Shown here: piece by piece, positions 1 to 9,694 of the stretch | How positions within the stretch are numbered: position 1 is the first letter of the stretch | Layout: every line of letters starts with the position of its first letter | Assembly (NCBI RefSeq): GCF_905171775.1 | Contig: NC_053491.1 | Coordinates: 402,838,838 to 402,902,837, forward strand | Direction of reading: 5' to 3' | Length of the DNA: 64,000 bases | From: Rana temporaria | Lineage: Eukaryota; Chordata; Amphibia; Anura; Ranidae | Translations under genes and position numbers: made by a program | Notes under the pieces: generated by a model | What the model was told of the DNA's origin: nothing | Databases searched by the model: none | What the model saw: the letters and a program-made list of their open reading frames with translations, nothing else

Positions 1-322
1 GGCGATCTCTGCACAGTGTGCAGGGACCATCCCTGTCATCTGCTGGCTCAGCGGGGATCAACGGAGCGATCCCCGCTGAGCAATAGGATCCTCCTATTTT
101 GCTGAGAAATTACCCCCTCTCTGTCTCTCTCTGGTTTTCCTAGCTTCCTCACTATGAAACATGCATCTTGGAACACCTCACACTGTATGAATAAGAATCC
201 TAGGAGCCACCATTCTCCTTCTTCATCACTATATGGCCCTGTCCTGTCACACGCTTCAAAAATTAAGATTTTAGAGTATTTTGGAAATGTGATGTGCAGA
301 CCTACCACAATACTGAAACTCT

Positions 323-598
323 CAGGCCCCGTACACACGACAGAGAAACTCGACGTGCCAAGCACGTCGAGTTCCTCGTCGAGTTCTGGGATGAAGCCGC
401 CGAGGAGCTCGGCGGGACGCCTTCTCCCATAGAACAACGAGAAAATAGAGAACATGTTCTCTATTTTCTCGTCGAGCTCCTCGGCGGCTCCATCGAGTCA
501 AAACTGTACAGACGACAGAGTTTCTCGGCAGAATCCGGGTTTTGACCGAGTTTCTCGGTGAATTCTGCCGAGAAACTCTGTCGTGTGTACGGGGCCTC
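323..598. mobile_element. Harbinger-like palindromic MITE
   Basis: Non-coding palindromic element. It opens with GGCCCCGTACACACGACAGAG and closes with the complement ending in CGTGTGTACGGGGCC. A TCA trinucleotide directly flanks both ends. Internal GTCGAG/CTCGAC blocks extend the fold-back, so short ORFs read in it on both strands are shadows of the palindrome. The GTACACACGA-type terminus recurs many times in this window, and the 3-bp target duplication is what PIF/Harbinger elements make. The superfamily assignment is an inference from the duplication length. Confidence 0.8.
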
Positions 599-621
599 AA
601 ACTCAGTTTTTTATTTATTTC

Positions 622-1152
622 TTAAAGGGGGGTTCTGCGGGAATGTGTTTTTTTTTTCTGATCGTTTTTGGGCTCTTATCTTACTCAATTTGCTACCCTC
701 GTGAGCCATTCTTCTAGCCGCCAGGATCGTCATTGTCCAGGAAAGGATATTTTATAAAAAAGATAGATGGACGTTTCCATCTTAATTGTGGGCACTCTGA
801 AGCCCTCCTGGATTTGCTTCCGGGATACAGTGACTTGAAATGGCATATTTGTATCCGTCCTCGTCACATGACCGGCTGGAGGAGTCATGTGACGTGCAGA
901 AATCACGCGAGACTACGTGTGCTGGGTTTATAGAGAATGATCTCCTGGGCAGCATCACGCTGTTCTCCCAGGAATCATTGCGGTGATCGCAGCCGAAGCG
1001 ATACGCCCACTCCTGCGGGATTGAAACCAGGAAGTGCCTGGTGAAGATGTCAGCAATAAGGTATGGGAGCATTTTTAATGATTTTGGACAGCGAACTGTT
1101 GTAACATCCAGTCAGCCTGTGACTTGTAAAATCGGGTGAACCTCCACTTTAA
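622..1152. mobile_element. TTAA-flanked MITE (Kolobok-T2-like)
   Basis: A TTAA at each end brackets 531 bp. The left end reads TTAAAGGGGGGTTC and the right end is GGTGAACCTCCACTTTAA. The interior phrase around 772-815 (CATCTTAATTGTGGGCA..., CCTCCTGGATTT) is shared with the element at 25931-26457. TTAA duplication with a TTAAAG start is typical of Kolobok T2 MITEs of frogs. No coding capacity is visible. Confidence 0.65.
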
Positions 1153-1392
1153 TCTGTGCCATTTATACAGTTAACTGTCAGTCACTTTATGAGATGCATT
1201 AGCAAGAAGGTTACAGTGGGTATACAACGAGTAACCCCCCTTTAAAATAATCACATTTTGGTGCTTTGCAGCCTGAAATGAAGCCAGTTTTTGTTTTATA
1301 CATGTATATTTACTAGTGTAACTTATAATATCCAAGTGAAAGATATAACTCCGACCTGTCAGAAAAAAAAAATCCAAAAACAGATTTACTGA

Positions 1393-1487
1393 ATTGGAAA
1401 TCGGATCACCCTCCTTATGTCAGTATTTTGTTGGACCAGATTTTGTTTTAATTACAGCCTTCAGTCTATTTAGATATGTCTCTACTA
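1393..1487 (-). mobile_element. Tc1-like element, outer fragment
   Basis: The stretch with GTCAGTATTTTGTTGGACC and AATTACAGCCTTCAGTC matches, position for position, the non-coding outer part of the better Tc1 copy at 48961-49025. It stops at CTCTACTA (1480-1487). The same eight bases recur at 3547-3554, where Tc1 sequence resumes. It is therefore the detached end of the Tc1 element whose body lies at 3547-4265, separated from it by about 2 kb of younger repeats. Confidence 0.6.
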
Positions 1488-2083
1488 GAGATGCGCCTAA
1501 CACCCACTGTTCAGGAGTTCTGCTTCGAACCAAACATGGAAAAAGTTCTGCTCCAAACAGAAAACTCTATAGGAGTCAGACATGAGAAATCAAAAGTGCA
1601 CATTTTGAAGGCTTATATGCAAGTAATTGGCCATAAAACGGGTATGGGGTTAGGGCAGTGTTTCTCAATTCCAGTCCTCAGGCCCCCCCAACAGGTCAGG
1701 TTTTCAGGATTTCCATTATGTTGCACAGGTGATTTGATCAGTTTCACTGCCTTAGTAATCAACACAGCCTTTTCATCTGAGGGAAATCCTGAAAACCTGA
1801 CCTGTTGGGGGGGCCTGAGGACTGGAATTGAGAAACACTGGGTTAGGGGGACATGTATCAATGCAATTTTTTTTTAATTATTGTTTTTTCAGAAGCAGTG
1901 ATTTTAATGATGCTTAAAGTGCGCAATAAAAAAATATTTAAATATAGTGCCTGGGGGGTCCACTTAGTCTGCCTGTAAAGTGATGCATCTGTAGCATATA
2001 TAGAACATGCTGTAGATGAGTAAAATCACATTTAAATTGAAGGGTCTGGTATGGACTGGAGGGGGGACCCCCACACCATTTTT
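1488..2083. repeat. GGGATGAG-type dispersed repeat, left part
   Basis: Dispersed non-coding repeat beginning GAGATGCGCCTAACACCC and carrying a TTCGAACCAAACATGG phrase, then TGATTTTAATGATGCTTAAAGTG, then GGTCTGGTATGGACTGG with ACCCCCACACCAT. The same GGTATGG/CCCCACACCAT phrase occurs at 34106-34130, and a matching end with GACCCGAACATAAAGCTCATCC is at 34387. It is interrupted by the hAT MITE at 1656-1840. The family is common in this window but I cannot place it in a superfamily. Confidence 0.5.
1656..1840 (-). mobile_element. hAT-like MITE, 185 bp
   Basis: Begins CAGTGTTTCTCAATTCC and ends with the complement GAATTGAGAAACACTG. The 8 bp GGTTAGGG lies directly on both sides (1648-1655 and 1841-1848). 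CAGTG termini plus an 8-bp target duplication are the hAT signature. Outer arms are inverted repeats of roughly 55 bp, and the centre (CACAGGTGATTTGATCAG...) is non-coding. The copy at 49244-49428 has the same 185-bp length but its centre runs in the opposite direction. Confidence 0.9.
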
Positions 2084-2220
2084 TTATGGTATAAGATTGT
2101 GAAGGGTGAGAGGGATTATAGCGGTGCCATTAAACAAGTCATACCGTATGAGTCATTCTGTATGACTTGTTTAATGGCACCGCTATAATCCCTCTCACCC
2201 TTCACAATCTTATACCATAA
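2084..2220. repeat. Perfect 61-bp hairpin
   Basis: The arms 2084-2144 and 2160-2220 are exact reverse complements over 61 bp, separated by a 15-nt loop (CGTATGAGTCATTCT). I see no mismatch in the arms, which is striking among decayed neighbours. It sits inside the GGGATGAG-type repeat, between the GGTATGG block and the GGGATGAGGTGCCGC block. No terminal motif or clear target duplication identifies it as a transposon. Confidence 0.9.
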
Positions 2221-2467
2221 TTTATAGGGATGAGGTGCCGCATCTAAAAGAGGACACACCAATCACTTTCATTCACAAACCATTTTTTTATCATTTACAG
2301 CGCTCCTTAACAACCAGCTTTTTTTACACCCTGATTGTGCAAAGCTTTTCCCAATCAGGGCGCAAAATGCACTGTGCAGCGCCCAGTGCATTGCAAGGCA
2401 TTCCCCGAACAGGGTGAACAGCCAATGTTCAGCCCAATGCTCGGGCCAAACTGTTCACCCACCCTTA
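2221..2467. repeat. GGGATGAG-type dispersed repeat, right part
   Basis: Continues the repeat interrupted by the hairpin, with GGGATGAGGTGCCGCATC, a short inverted pair ACCCTGATTG / CAATCAGGGCGC, and paired TGTTCA phrases (GAACAGCCAATGTTCAGCCC, CAAACTGTTCACCC). It is non-coding. Confidence 0.45.
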
Positions 2468-2830
2468 TGCTGCATACACACGATAGGTTAGTCTGATTAA
2501 AACGGTCTGATGGGCCATTTTCATCAGACCAAACCTATCGTGTGTGGACCCCATCGGTTATTTATCCATAGGTTAAAAAAATAGGAACTTGTTTTAAAAT
2601 TATCTGATGGATAAAAAACCTATAGAAAAAACTGATCGTCTGTAGGCACGTCCATCGGTTAAAAATCCATGCATGCTCAGAATCAAGTCGACGCATGCTT
2701 GGAAGCATTGAACTTCGTTTTTTTCAACTGATGGTGTGTAGGCACGACTGATCATCAGTCAGCTTCATCGGATAACTGATGGAAAAATCCATCAGACCGT
2801 TTTCATCAGACAAACCTTCTATCGTGTGTC
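2468..2830. mobile_element. Harbinger-like MITE, right end damaged
   Basis: Opens after a TTA with TGCTGCATACACACGATAGG. Interior blocks (CATCGGTTAAAAATCCATGC, CAAGTCGACGCATGCTTGG, GATGGTGTGTAGGCACGAC) are shared with the copies at 35410-41603 and 50953-51350, so all three are one subfamily. The right end reads CTATCGTGTGT and then breaks off next to the LTR-like unit at 2833. Confidence 0.75.
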
Positions 2831-2837
2831 TATGTCA

Positions 2838-2905
2838 GGACCTGGGCTTGAACCTGGGACCTCTTCTGTGTCTGGCATTGACTCTTCCCATTGAGCTATC
2901 TGGGA
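2838..2905 (-). other. Antisense tRNA-like sequence in LTR start
   Basis: Read on the minus strand, this has an A-box-like TAGCTCAATGGG followed by AGAG, and a B-box-like GGTTCAAGCCC at the usual spacing. A T-arm can form with one mismatch (CCAGG around TTCAAGC). The acceptor stem is not convincing, so it is tRNA-derived or tRNA-like, not a functional tRNA gene. Confidence 0.5.
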
Positions 2906-3116
2906 TGCTGGACAGCTCCCTGTCTGATCTTCTGGACAAACCTACCTGATCCATTGGAATACTCTGCCTTGTATCTTGATTGTTGTTGAACCTTGAACCC
3001 CTAGCTCCTCCCATGAACTTCCTATAAAAGCCTTGTCTCAGCACTTCCCCATAGCCAGGTTATTGTGCCTTCCCAGCCAGTGCCTTGCAATTTGTCTGCT
3101 CTGCTGCCATTTGTAC

Positions 3117-3300
3117 CTGCAACCACCCGTGTTTGACCCTCAGCCTGTTCCTGGACTACTCTTCTGCCTGTTCCTTATCTGCAACCACCCGTGTTTGAAC
3201 CTCCGCCTGTTCTTTGACTACTCTTCTGCCTGATCCCAACCTGCTGCCACTCGTGATTGATCCCTTGGCTTGTTTACTGACCACGCTGCTGTTTCATCCT
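3117..3300. repeat. 62-bp tandem repeat within LTR-like unit
   Basis: The phrase CTGCAACCACCCGTGTTTGA, followed by CTCxGCCTGTTCxTxGACTACTCTTCTGCC, is present twice with a 62-bp offset, then a third, decayed copy begins with CTGCCACTCGTGATTGA. Short ORFs across it are repeat-driven. Confidence 0.7.
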
Positions 3301-3546
3301 TGTCTGCTCATCCGCTACTGTACCCCGGCTTGCTCACACCCTGGTGGGGCAAATTTGAGGACTGCGACCTGGTACTAGCTTGCAGCTAAATCCATCTCCA
3401 CCATCAGGAGCTCTGGGGAAAACCAGCTAATACTTAGACTCCGCACCTCAGGGGAGTCTGTATTATCTACCAGAAGTGACTGCCTGAATACCTGTCCTGC
3501 CACTGCTATAGCTATTGGCCTCTGAGCCTGACTCCAGACCACGACA

Positions 3547-4265
3547 CTCTACTAACTTTGTACATCTAGATTTTGCAATATTTGCCCACTCTTCTTTGCA
3601 GAACTGCTCAAGTTCAGTTAAATTTGATGGTGACCATTTGTGGGCTGCAGTCTTTAAGTCATATCTCAGATTTTTAATGGTCAAATTGTTTCCGAACATG
3701 TGTGTTTTTTTTTTTACCATCGGAATTCCATACAGACGAACAGATTTTCCGATAGGAATTGTTTCCATCTGAAAAATTGAGAACCTGCTCTCAAACTTTT
3801 TCTGGTGGAAATTCCGACAACAAAAGTCTTATGGAGCATACACACAGTCTGAATTTCCGATGAAAAGCTCACATCAGACTTTTGCTGGTGGAAATTCCAC
3901 TCGTGTGTATGGGGCATTACTCTTTCAACCACTGTGTGGTCATTTTTGCTGTGTGCTTTGGGTCATTGTCATGTTGTAAGGTAAACCTTCTTCCCATTGA
4001 CAATTTTCTGGTAGAGGGCAGCAGATTGTCCTAATGAATTTGATGGTATTTTTCCACATCCATTTTTTTGGTATGCTGACAAGTGCTTTAGTCCCTGTTG
4101 CAGAGAAACACACCCATAACAGGATATTACCACCCCCATGCTTTACTGTAGGAATGGGGTTATTCGGATGTTAGTTGTATTGGATTTCTGCCAGACAAGT
4201 CGTTTGATGTTGAGGCCAAATAATTAAATTTTTGCCTCATCTGACCACCTTAAATGTACCCTGAA
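3547..4265 (-). pseudogene. Tc1-like transposase remnant
   Basis: Minus-strand DNA at about 3550-3680 reads as the C-terminal end of a Tc1 transposase: DLKTAAHKWSPSNLTELEQF, then CKEEWANIAKSRCTKLV. From 3920 to 4265 the frame is broken, but the DNA matches the middle of the gene, including a run (TTTGCCTCATCTGACCACC) that corresponds to the Ser-Asp-Glu region. A Harbinger-like MITE interrupts it at about 3677-3916. Catalytic residues cannot be assembled in one frame, so it is dead. Its outer end is probably 1393-1487. Confidence 0.75.
3677..3916. mobile_element. Harbinger-like MITE, left end rearranged
   Basis: The right end CTCGTGTGTATGGGGCA, followed by TTA, is canonical for the family. 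The interior carries CATACAGACGAACAGATTTTCC and GTGGAAATTCC blocks. The left end lacks the expected terminus, so either a deletion or an atypical end is present. It lies within Tc1 transposase sequence. Confidence 0.6.
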
Positions 4266-4468
4266 GATTTTAAGATCGCTTAGAAAACGGAAAATTGTAT
4301 ACTCACCTTTCCGTAATTTTCCTTTCCTGACGCATCTTCATGGCAGCACACACTGGGTTGTGACTCCGCCCCCACAACCTGACAGGATTGGTTAGCTATA
4401 AATTTGAAGGGGAGACGCCCCGCACCATTCTCTGTATATATCATCATAAAACAATAGGGCGGGCATCT

Positions 4469-4566
4469 GTGTGCTGCCATGAAGATGCGTCAGGAAAGGA
4501 AAATTACGGAAAGGTGAGTATACAATTTTCCGTTTTCCTGACGCATTCATGGCAGCACACACTGGG
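4469..4566. repeat. DIRS-B internal complementary region
   Basis: The left half (GCCATGAAGATGCGTCAGGA... to CAATTTTCCG) is the reverse complement of the element end at 4284-4350. The right half (TTTTCCTGACGCATTCATGG...) is the reverse complement of the end at 9661-9694. In DIRS elements this region templates the join between the two termini in the circular intermediate. Confidence 0.85.
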
Positions 4567-4616
4567 AAATAACTCGCCAGTCGGGAGGGTGAAAGAAAAC
4601 AGTAATATTTATTCTC

Positions 4617-5560
4617 TATAGCGCTGAGGAATTGGCTCTAAGAACAGATCTGCCAAAGTCGACGGTAGCCAGGAGAGCAGAATCCACTCTGTAGTGAGAA
4701 ATTAAGATGTGTTGGGAAGACCAAGTTGCTGCTCTGCCTATGGTTTCCGGTGAAATCCCGCAAAATGCTGCCCAAGAAGTGGCCACTGCCCCTGTCGAAT
4801 GAGCCCTAATGCTCTTTAGGAGTCGTAAGTTGCTGGATGGAATAGGTCTCCGCGATAGCACTAACAACCAAGAGGTAATGGTACGGGAGGTAGCTGGCTG
4901 ACCTCGTCTGCTCCCGTGTGGGATAATTAAGACATAATCCGTCTTCCTGAGATGTAGCTGTGAAGTAACTGGAGATGGTAGACTTGACATCCTAGGCATG
5001 GGACTCGCCCCTCTCATTAGTAAAAGATGGAAGGACGATGTCCTGGTTATAATTAAAAGGAGGAAGTTACCCTTGGATAAAAATGGTCTGAGGGCTTCAG
5101 AACCACTCTGTCAGGGGAGAACACTAAATAGGGGTTCCGTAGCCATAAGTGCTTGTATCTCCGACGTCCTCTTAGCTGAGGTGATCGCAATACGGGAAGC
5201 CATCTTCAGAGCTAGGTTCCACGGTGAGACTAAGTTGAATGGAGAAAAGGGTGGATTGGACAGGGCCTCGAGTACTACACAGAGATCCCCTGTTGGAAAG
5301 GCTGGCCTCCTAGGTGGTCTGATCTTACGCAGGCCCTGAGGAACAGAGTGACCGGATGATGAAGAGCCCATCTAGTACCCGTCATGGCTGAAAGGGCGGA
5401 TACTTGCACCTTCAGGGTACCCGGGCCCGGGCCCTTGTTAAGCCCTGACTGAAGAAATTCAAGAATTTGAGATGGGATTCCAATCTCTTTGCTGCGATGA
5501 CACGAACCTCTCCCAGATCCTAGTATAGGTGACATCAGTGGAGCTCCTTAGAGCTTGTAA
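4617..5560 (-). pseudogene. DIRS-B tyrosine recombinase remnant
   Basis: Minus-strand fragments in order: an N-terminal core-binding piece (ILEFLQSGLNKG..., TLKVQVSALSAM) at about 5275-5535; the first catalytic region as ITSAKRTSEIQAL at about 5165-5200; a middle piece corresponding to the SSFNYNQDIVLPSF stretch near 5040-5090; then the C-terminal core with RAHSTGAVATSWAAF and AATWSSQHILISHY. The family's HxxR motif reads His-Ser-Thr-Gly, so the second catalytic Arg is lost; the tyrosine (SHY) is present. Fragments lie in different frames. The order and spacing parallel the recombinase of DIRS-A. Confidence 0.85.
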
Positions 5561-5612
5561 TAAGGTTGATATTACCTCCTGAGAGTATCCTAGTTCCCCT
5601 AACCTAGCCCTC

Positions 5613-7201
5613 TCAACTTCCAAGCTGGCAAATGCAGCTTCTCTGGGCTGGATGGAAGAATTGCCTCTGATGTATGAGATCCCAGGTTACTGGAAGATGT
5701 ATTGGAGGCCGCGTACCTATTGTAGCAGGGTCGTAAACCATGGCCTCCTCGGTCGGAACGGTATTAGTACAATAACCGTGGCTGAGGACCTCCGAAGTCG
5801 GGACAGGAATCTTGTAATCCGAGAAGTTGGAAGAAAAATGTACCCCAGCTCGAAGCTCCATGGAAGAGCTAGGCAGTTTGTCCCTTCGGCTGATGGAAAG
5901 TGGGCTCTGGACAGGAACCTCTGACACTTGGAGTTGTTTGGCGTGGCCGCTAGGTTGACTTCTGGTATTCCACAAGTTTTCGTAAGAATGGAGAATACCT
6001 GTTGGTTCAGGGACCATTCGTTGTTTGAAAGTGTCTCTCGGCTTAGGTAGTTGGCCAACGAATTCTGTGTTGCCGGGACGTACACTGCTCATAGATCTAA
6101 CAGGTGCACTTGTGCCCTTTCCAATATGGGCAAACTTCCTCTTGAAGCGTGCGACTCCTGATGCCCCCCTGTATCTGGATACATGACACCGCTACTTGTT
6201 GTCCATCCTGATCAGGACACTCTTCCCCTCTAGAAGAGGCGCAACGGCCAGGAGAGCCTGAAAGGCTGCTCTGAGCTCTAAAATATTTGACACTATGCCC
6301 TGAGCCCGAAAGTGCCACTGTCCTTGGGCTACTTGGTCTAGATAGTGTGGACCCCATCCCCCCTGGCTGGCGTCCGATGTTACTACTTCTGGACTTGGGG
6401 GAACTATTGGAATGGACTCCCTGAGGTTGGACGGGTGTGTCCACCACCATACTAATTGCTTTACCCAGTTCGGGATGTGAATGGTTTGGAGTATTGACGT
6501 TCCATTCCACTGCCTGAGAAAGGAGTTCTGTAAGACTTGCATGTGTCACAGGGGCCACTGTATCAAAGGTATGGATGCTGACATGGACCCCCGGGTACTG
6601 AGGCAGGCTCTGACAGTAGACGTCTGGATGATAGCAGATTCTGTACCTTCTGGAGTAAGGGCTTCAGCCTCTCTTGAGGGAGTTGCACCCGGTACAACCT
6701 GGTATATTATTCTGCCCCTAGGAACACCCTGACTTGCTGAATGCTCTGGGTGCTGACGCGATGCCGAATGGGGGGCACCAAAATTGGAAATGAGATTGAT
6801 AGATTGAGAACCGAAGGGACCTCTGGAAGGCGGGATGATCGGGACGTGAAGGTAAACGTCCGAAAAATCTAGGAGATAGCATCCAGTCTCCCACGTCCAC
6901 TGTCAACAAAATGGACTGAAGGCTTTTCCAATCTGAGGGCCTCTATTTTGATCGTCTGTTGAACCTCTTTAGGTCCAGGACTGGACGTAGATCCCCTGTT
7001 TTTTTTTTTTTTGTACCAGAAATAAAGGGGAATAAAACCCCCTCCCTTTCTGGTGTGGAGGTACTTGGTAGGCTGGAATGTGTTCCCTGGCAATGTGCCC
7101 ATGAATTTCCAATTGTGACCGGTCTTGATAGAGGATAGTGTCCATGAATCTGTTATACGAGTTGCCCATATCCGAGCGAATCTCTTGAGTCTGGTGCCCA
7201 C
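5613..7201 (-). pseudogene. DIRS-B RT / RNase H / methyltransferase-like remnant
   Basis: Minus strand, from high to low coordinates. RT pieces at 6718-7201 include GFYSPLFLVQ, followed by a lysine run from a T-tract expansion, and a motif-B region (FGIASAPRAFSK). RNase H at 6192-6542 has TSDASQGGWGPHYLDQ, SNILELRAAFQALL and SVLIRMDNK, keeping the Asp, Glu and Asp positions. The segment at 5613-6092 matches the post-RNase H region (RNH end and methyltransferase-like). At least three frame changes are needed to read through. It is inactive. Confidence 0.85.
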
Positions 7202-7269
7202 CTGAGCTGGGTGGGCAGACGGACCCTCAAAAAGGACTTCTGCTGTTCCCCGGCTGTGATAGCCTTGGC

Positions 7270-8560
7270 TTACTGTAAATACATGAAGGAGGGTCGAGTC
7301 TTCCAGTCCCTCCTAAATTTCCTGCCGGGACGGTAGGATCTAGCATCCCTGTACTTGACAGGAAGATTGCGTCTGTAAGCGGGGCCCTTCTGGGGCTCTG
7401 GTCTCCTATCGGAGGGAATCAGCCCGGATTTTCCCCCGGTAACCTTGGAGATGGCCAAGTCCATCTTTGTGCCAAATACACTTGAGCCGCCATATGGAGT
7501 TTTGCACCAGTAGATTTTGATGCTGTCTCCGCTATCCAGGGTCTCAGCCATAAGGCTCTTCCCAGTCATGAAGTCGCCCCCTCAGGAGCCGTAAGCCAAC
7601 TTAATTTCCCTGCAAGGAGGAGAATATCTTCCCTTGGTCGGCTCCTTCTAGAATGGAATTCTCAACATTAGCCGCCCATGCAGCGATAGTTTTAGCTACT
7701 GCCGCCGTGGTGATAGCCGGCCTACTAGCGTCTCCTGTCGTGGAGCAGGCTTCCTTCAGTTCTATATTGATTTCACGATCAAGAACGTCCCGGATGGTAA
7801 CTGCATCTTCAATCGGTAGAGAAACGTCTCTAGCGAGTCGCATTAAAGATGAATCGACCGTAGTTGCATTGATCAAAGAATTGATCCTAGACTCCCACAA
7901 GGGGTACAATCTGCAAACTTGTTGCTCATACTGGGCCGCTTATGCGATCTTCCCCACTCCTCCTTTATGAGGTTTTCCAGCTCTTTGATGAAGGGAAATG
8001 ATTCAGGACCCCCTTTTCAGCACCAGGAAATATTTCTGAACCTTCAGAGGTTCTGCCATAACCCCTTCCCAGCCGATCGCTTCCTCGACTGAATGGGCAA
8101 ATGGTTCAACTAAAGAAGAGACAGTCCGACGCCTGCTCACACTCCTCATTCTTAGAGAGGGTTTTTGCAGCCTGGCGTAACGGCCGGGTGCTGGGCGATG
8201 TGCTTGGGGAAGGATCGCCCACAATTGATCCCTGTGCGATTCTCCTAGGAGCTCAGTATATACTCTGGCCTCCGAATCCTTGGTTACTTCAATGAAGCAC
8301 GAGCGGCAGGCCAATTCCCCTGGCAAGGCTGGCGCCCCGCATATTTGGCAAACATTTGCTGTGGTGCGGGTAAGATAGCTCCATCTGGGATGAAGGTAAT
8401 CGTCTGCGGTGGGACCGACTATGACAGGAGTGGCTGTGACGCGAGCGGCTATGCCTTGATTGAAGAAAGCAAGAGGGTAACCTTGAGTGACTTCTTGCGC
8501 CTTCTGCCGGAAGCATGGCTAGAATCTCCCTCTGTGCCGCAAACTTGCGTCTTTTGACCC
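7270..8560 (-). pseudogene. DIRS-B gag remnant
   Basis: The best-preserved part is minus 7601-7909: YPLWESRINSLINATTVDSS, then an alanine-rich helix with KEACSTTGDASRPAITTAA. This aligns in style with the DIRS-A Gag segment containing VDAAISCVNKALT and KASFATAGAVVQPAVAA. Upstream pieces (8003-8516) are basic and Ser/His-rich and out of frame. As in other DIRS Gags there is no zinc knuckle. Confidence 0.65.
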
Positions 8561-8739
8561 GATAGGGCTACCAAAACTGTAGCGTCAGTGGCCAAGCTCT
8601 CTTTTTTGTCTCTTCTCTACTTACCACCTTCTGGACGGCCTCTATACCTGGTCAGCTGATGGTGGTCTGCGAGGGCAGTGGCCCCCATGAGGATAGCAGG
8701 GAGACAGCCCGGAAAGGTGGGAAAAAAGAGAGAAGGGAA

Positions 8740-9585
8740 AACATTACAATATGTCCCCCCCCCCAACATTTCTATTTATTAAATATAATGATTTATATAC
8801 ATATATCTATCCTTATTTTATTTTTTATTTTTTGGATTATATTAATTGTTTAATTATGGATATACTTTCTCCTATAATATGTTATAAATTAATATATAAA
8901 TGTATTATATCTTCTATCCTATTTGTTCCTATGTCTTTTTTTTTTTTTTTTTTTTGTAATCAATTGGCCCAGGCTGAACTGGGACGAGCCTGCACACACC
9001 TGGTGCAATCTTCACTCTGAGTAGAGCAGAGCAGCAGGACTGCAGCCAGAACTACAGAGCAATAGGACTGTTTCCTTTTTTTTTTTTTTTTTTAAACGGC
9101 GCCGCTATTTGGAAGAGGGCAGAGGAGACCGGCGGCATCATCACTGAGCTGCGTGCATGCGCAGAGCGCTGAGGGGTACGCGGCGGTGACCCCGAGAGTA
9201 TGGGGTGTCAGAGGAACCACAGGGCTCAGCAGAGCTGAGAAAAAAAAAAAACAACAGGTAGGCAAAGGTACAAAACGGACTAACCTTAGGTGGCAAATGT
9301 AATGATACAAATACCTTTGTGGAAGCACACACTGCACTGGAAGGAAAGACAGAGCGAAAGTGGGGGCCACTGCGAGATTTGAAGCTTCTTTAAAGCTTGC
9401 TACAGATGCCAGTATAATTCCAGAGCCCCTGAGACCACCAGAACGGGGGTTCCCACCATAAAGCTCATTTAGAGACTGTACAGGAGGGACTTCCAAACAG
9501 GAGAGGCTGAACCTGCTGGGGCGATCTGCGGTAAGAGGCATGCTTCTTGCTTGTTCGTCCAATCTGTCAGGTGAGGATAAAAAAA
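8740..9585. other. DIRS-B 5' non-coding region
   Basis: Between the gag remnant and the outer repeat. It holds an AT-rich stretch (8765-8950) with poly-T tracts, a second poly-T at 9069-9092 and GC-rich leader-like sequence to 9585. The ORFs over 60 codons here have no recognisable protein features. Confidence 0.5.
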
Positions 9586-9694
9586 GAGAATGGTGCGGGG
9601 CGTCTCCCCTTCAAATTTATAGCTAACCAATCCTGTCAGGTTGTGGGGGCGGAGTCACAACCCAGTGTGTGCTGCCATGAATGCGTCAGGAAAA

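Larger units (their letters stand above)
2833..3546 (+). mobile_element. Solo-LTR-like unit
   Basis: A 714-bp unit beginning TGTCAGGACC and ending CACGACA, that is TG...CA ends with a TGTC/GACA inversion, as in the better supported solo LTR at 32284. CCTATAAAAGCC at about 3022 is a TATA-box candidate pointing rightwards. The following pyrimidine-rich text contains a 62-bp period from 3117 (CTGCAACCACCCGTGTTTGA recurs at about 3179). There is no coding sequence beside it. The flanks TCTA (left) and CTCTA (right) suggest but do not prove a target duplication. Confidence 0.55.
4284..9694 (-). mobile_element. DIRS-B: decayed DIRS retrotransposon
   Basis: A 5.4-kb element in minus orientation. 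Its ends are inverted copies of each other: about 4327-4434 against 9586-9694, sharing GGCAGCACACACTGGGTTGTG, the GGGGGCGGAGTCACAACC block and CGGGGCGTCTCCCCTTC. An internal complementary region at about 4469-4566 repeats both outer ends, joined at CCGTTTTCC. This split-repeat design is diagnostic of DIRS. Moving along the minus strand, one finds gag-like, RT/RNase H, methyltransferase-like and tyrosine-recombinase remnants. Many frameshifts and stops, plus poly-T and AT-rich insertions, show it is old. It is a different lineage from DIRS-A. Confidence 0.9.

Noticed and set aside
4998..5339. 113-codon plus-strand ORF
   Set aside because: Antisense shadow of the DIRS-B tyrosine recombinase, whose family motifs are on the minus strand.
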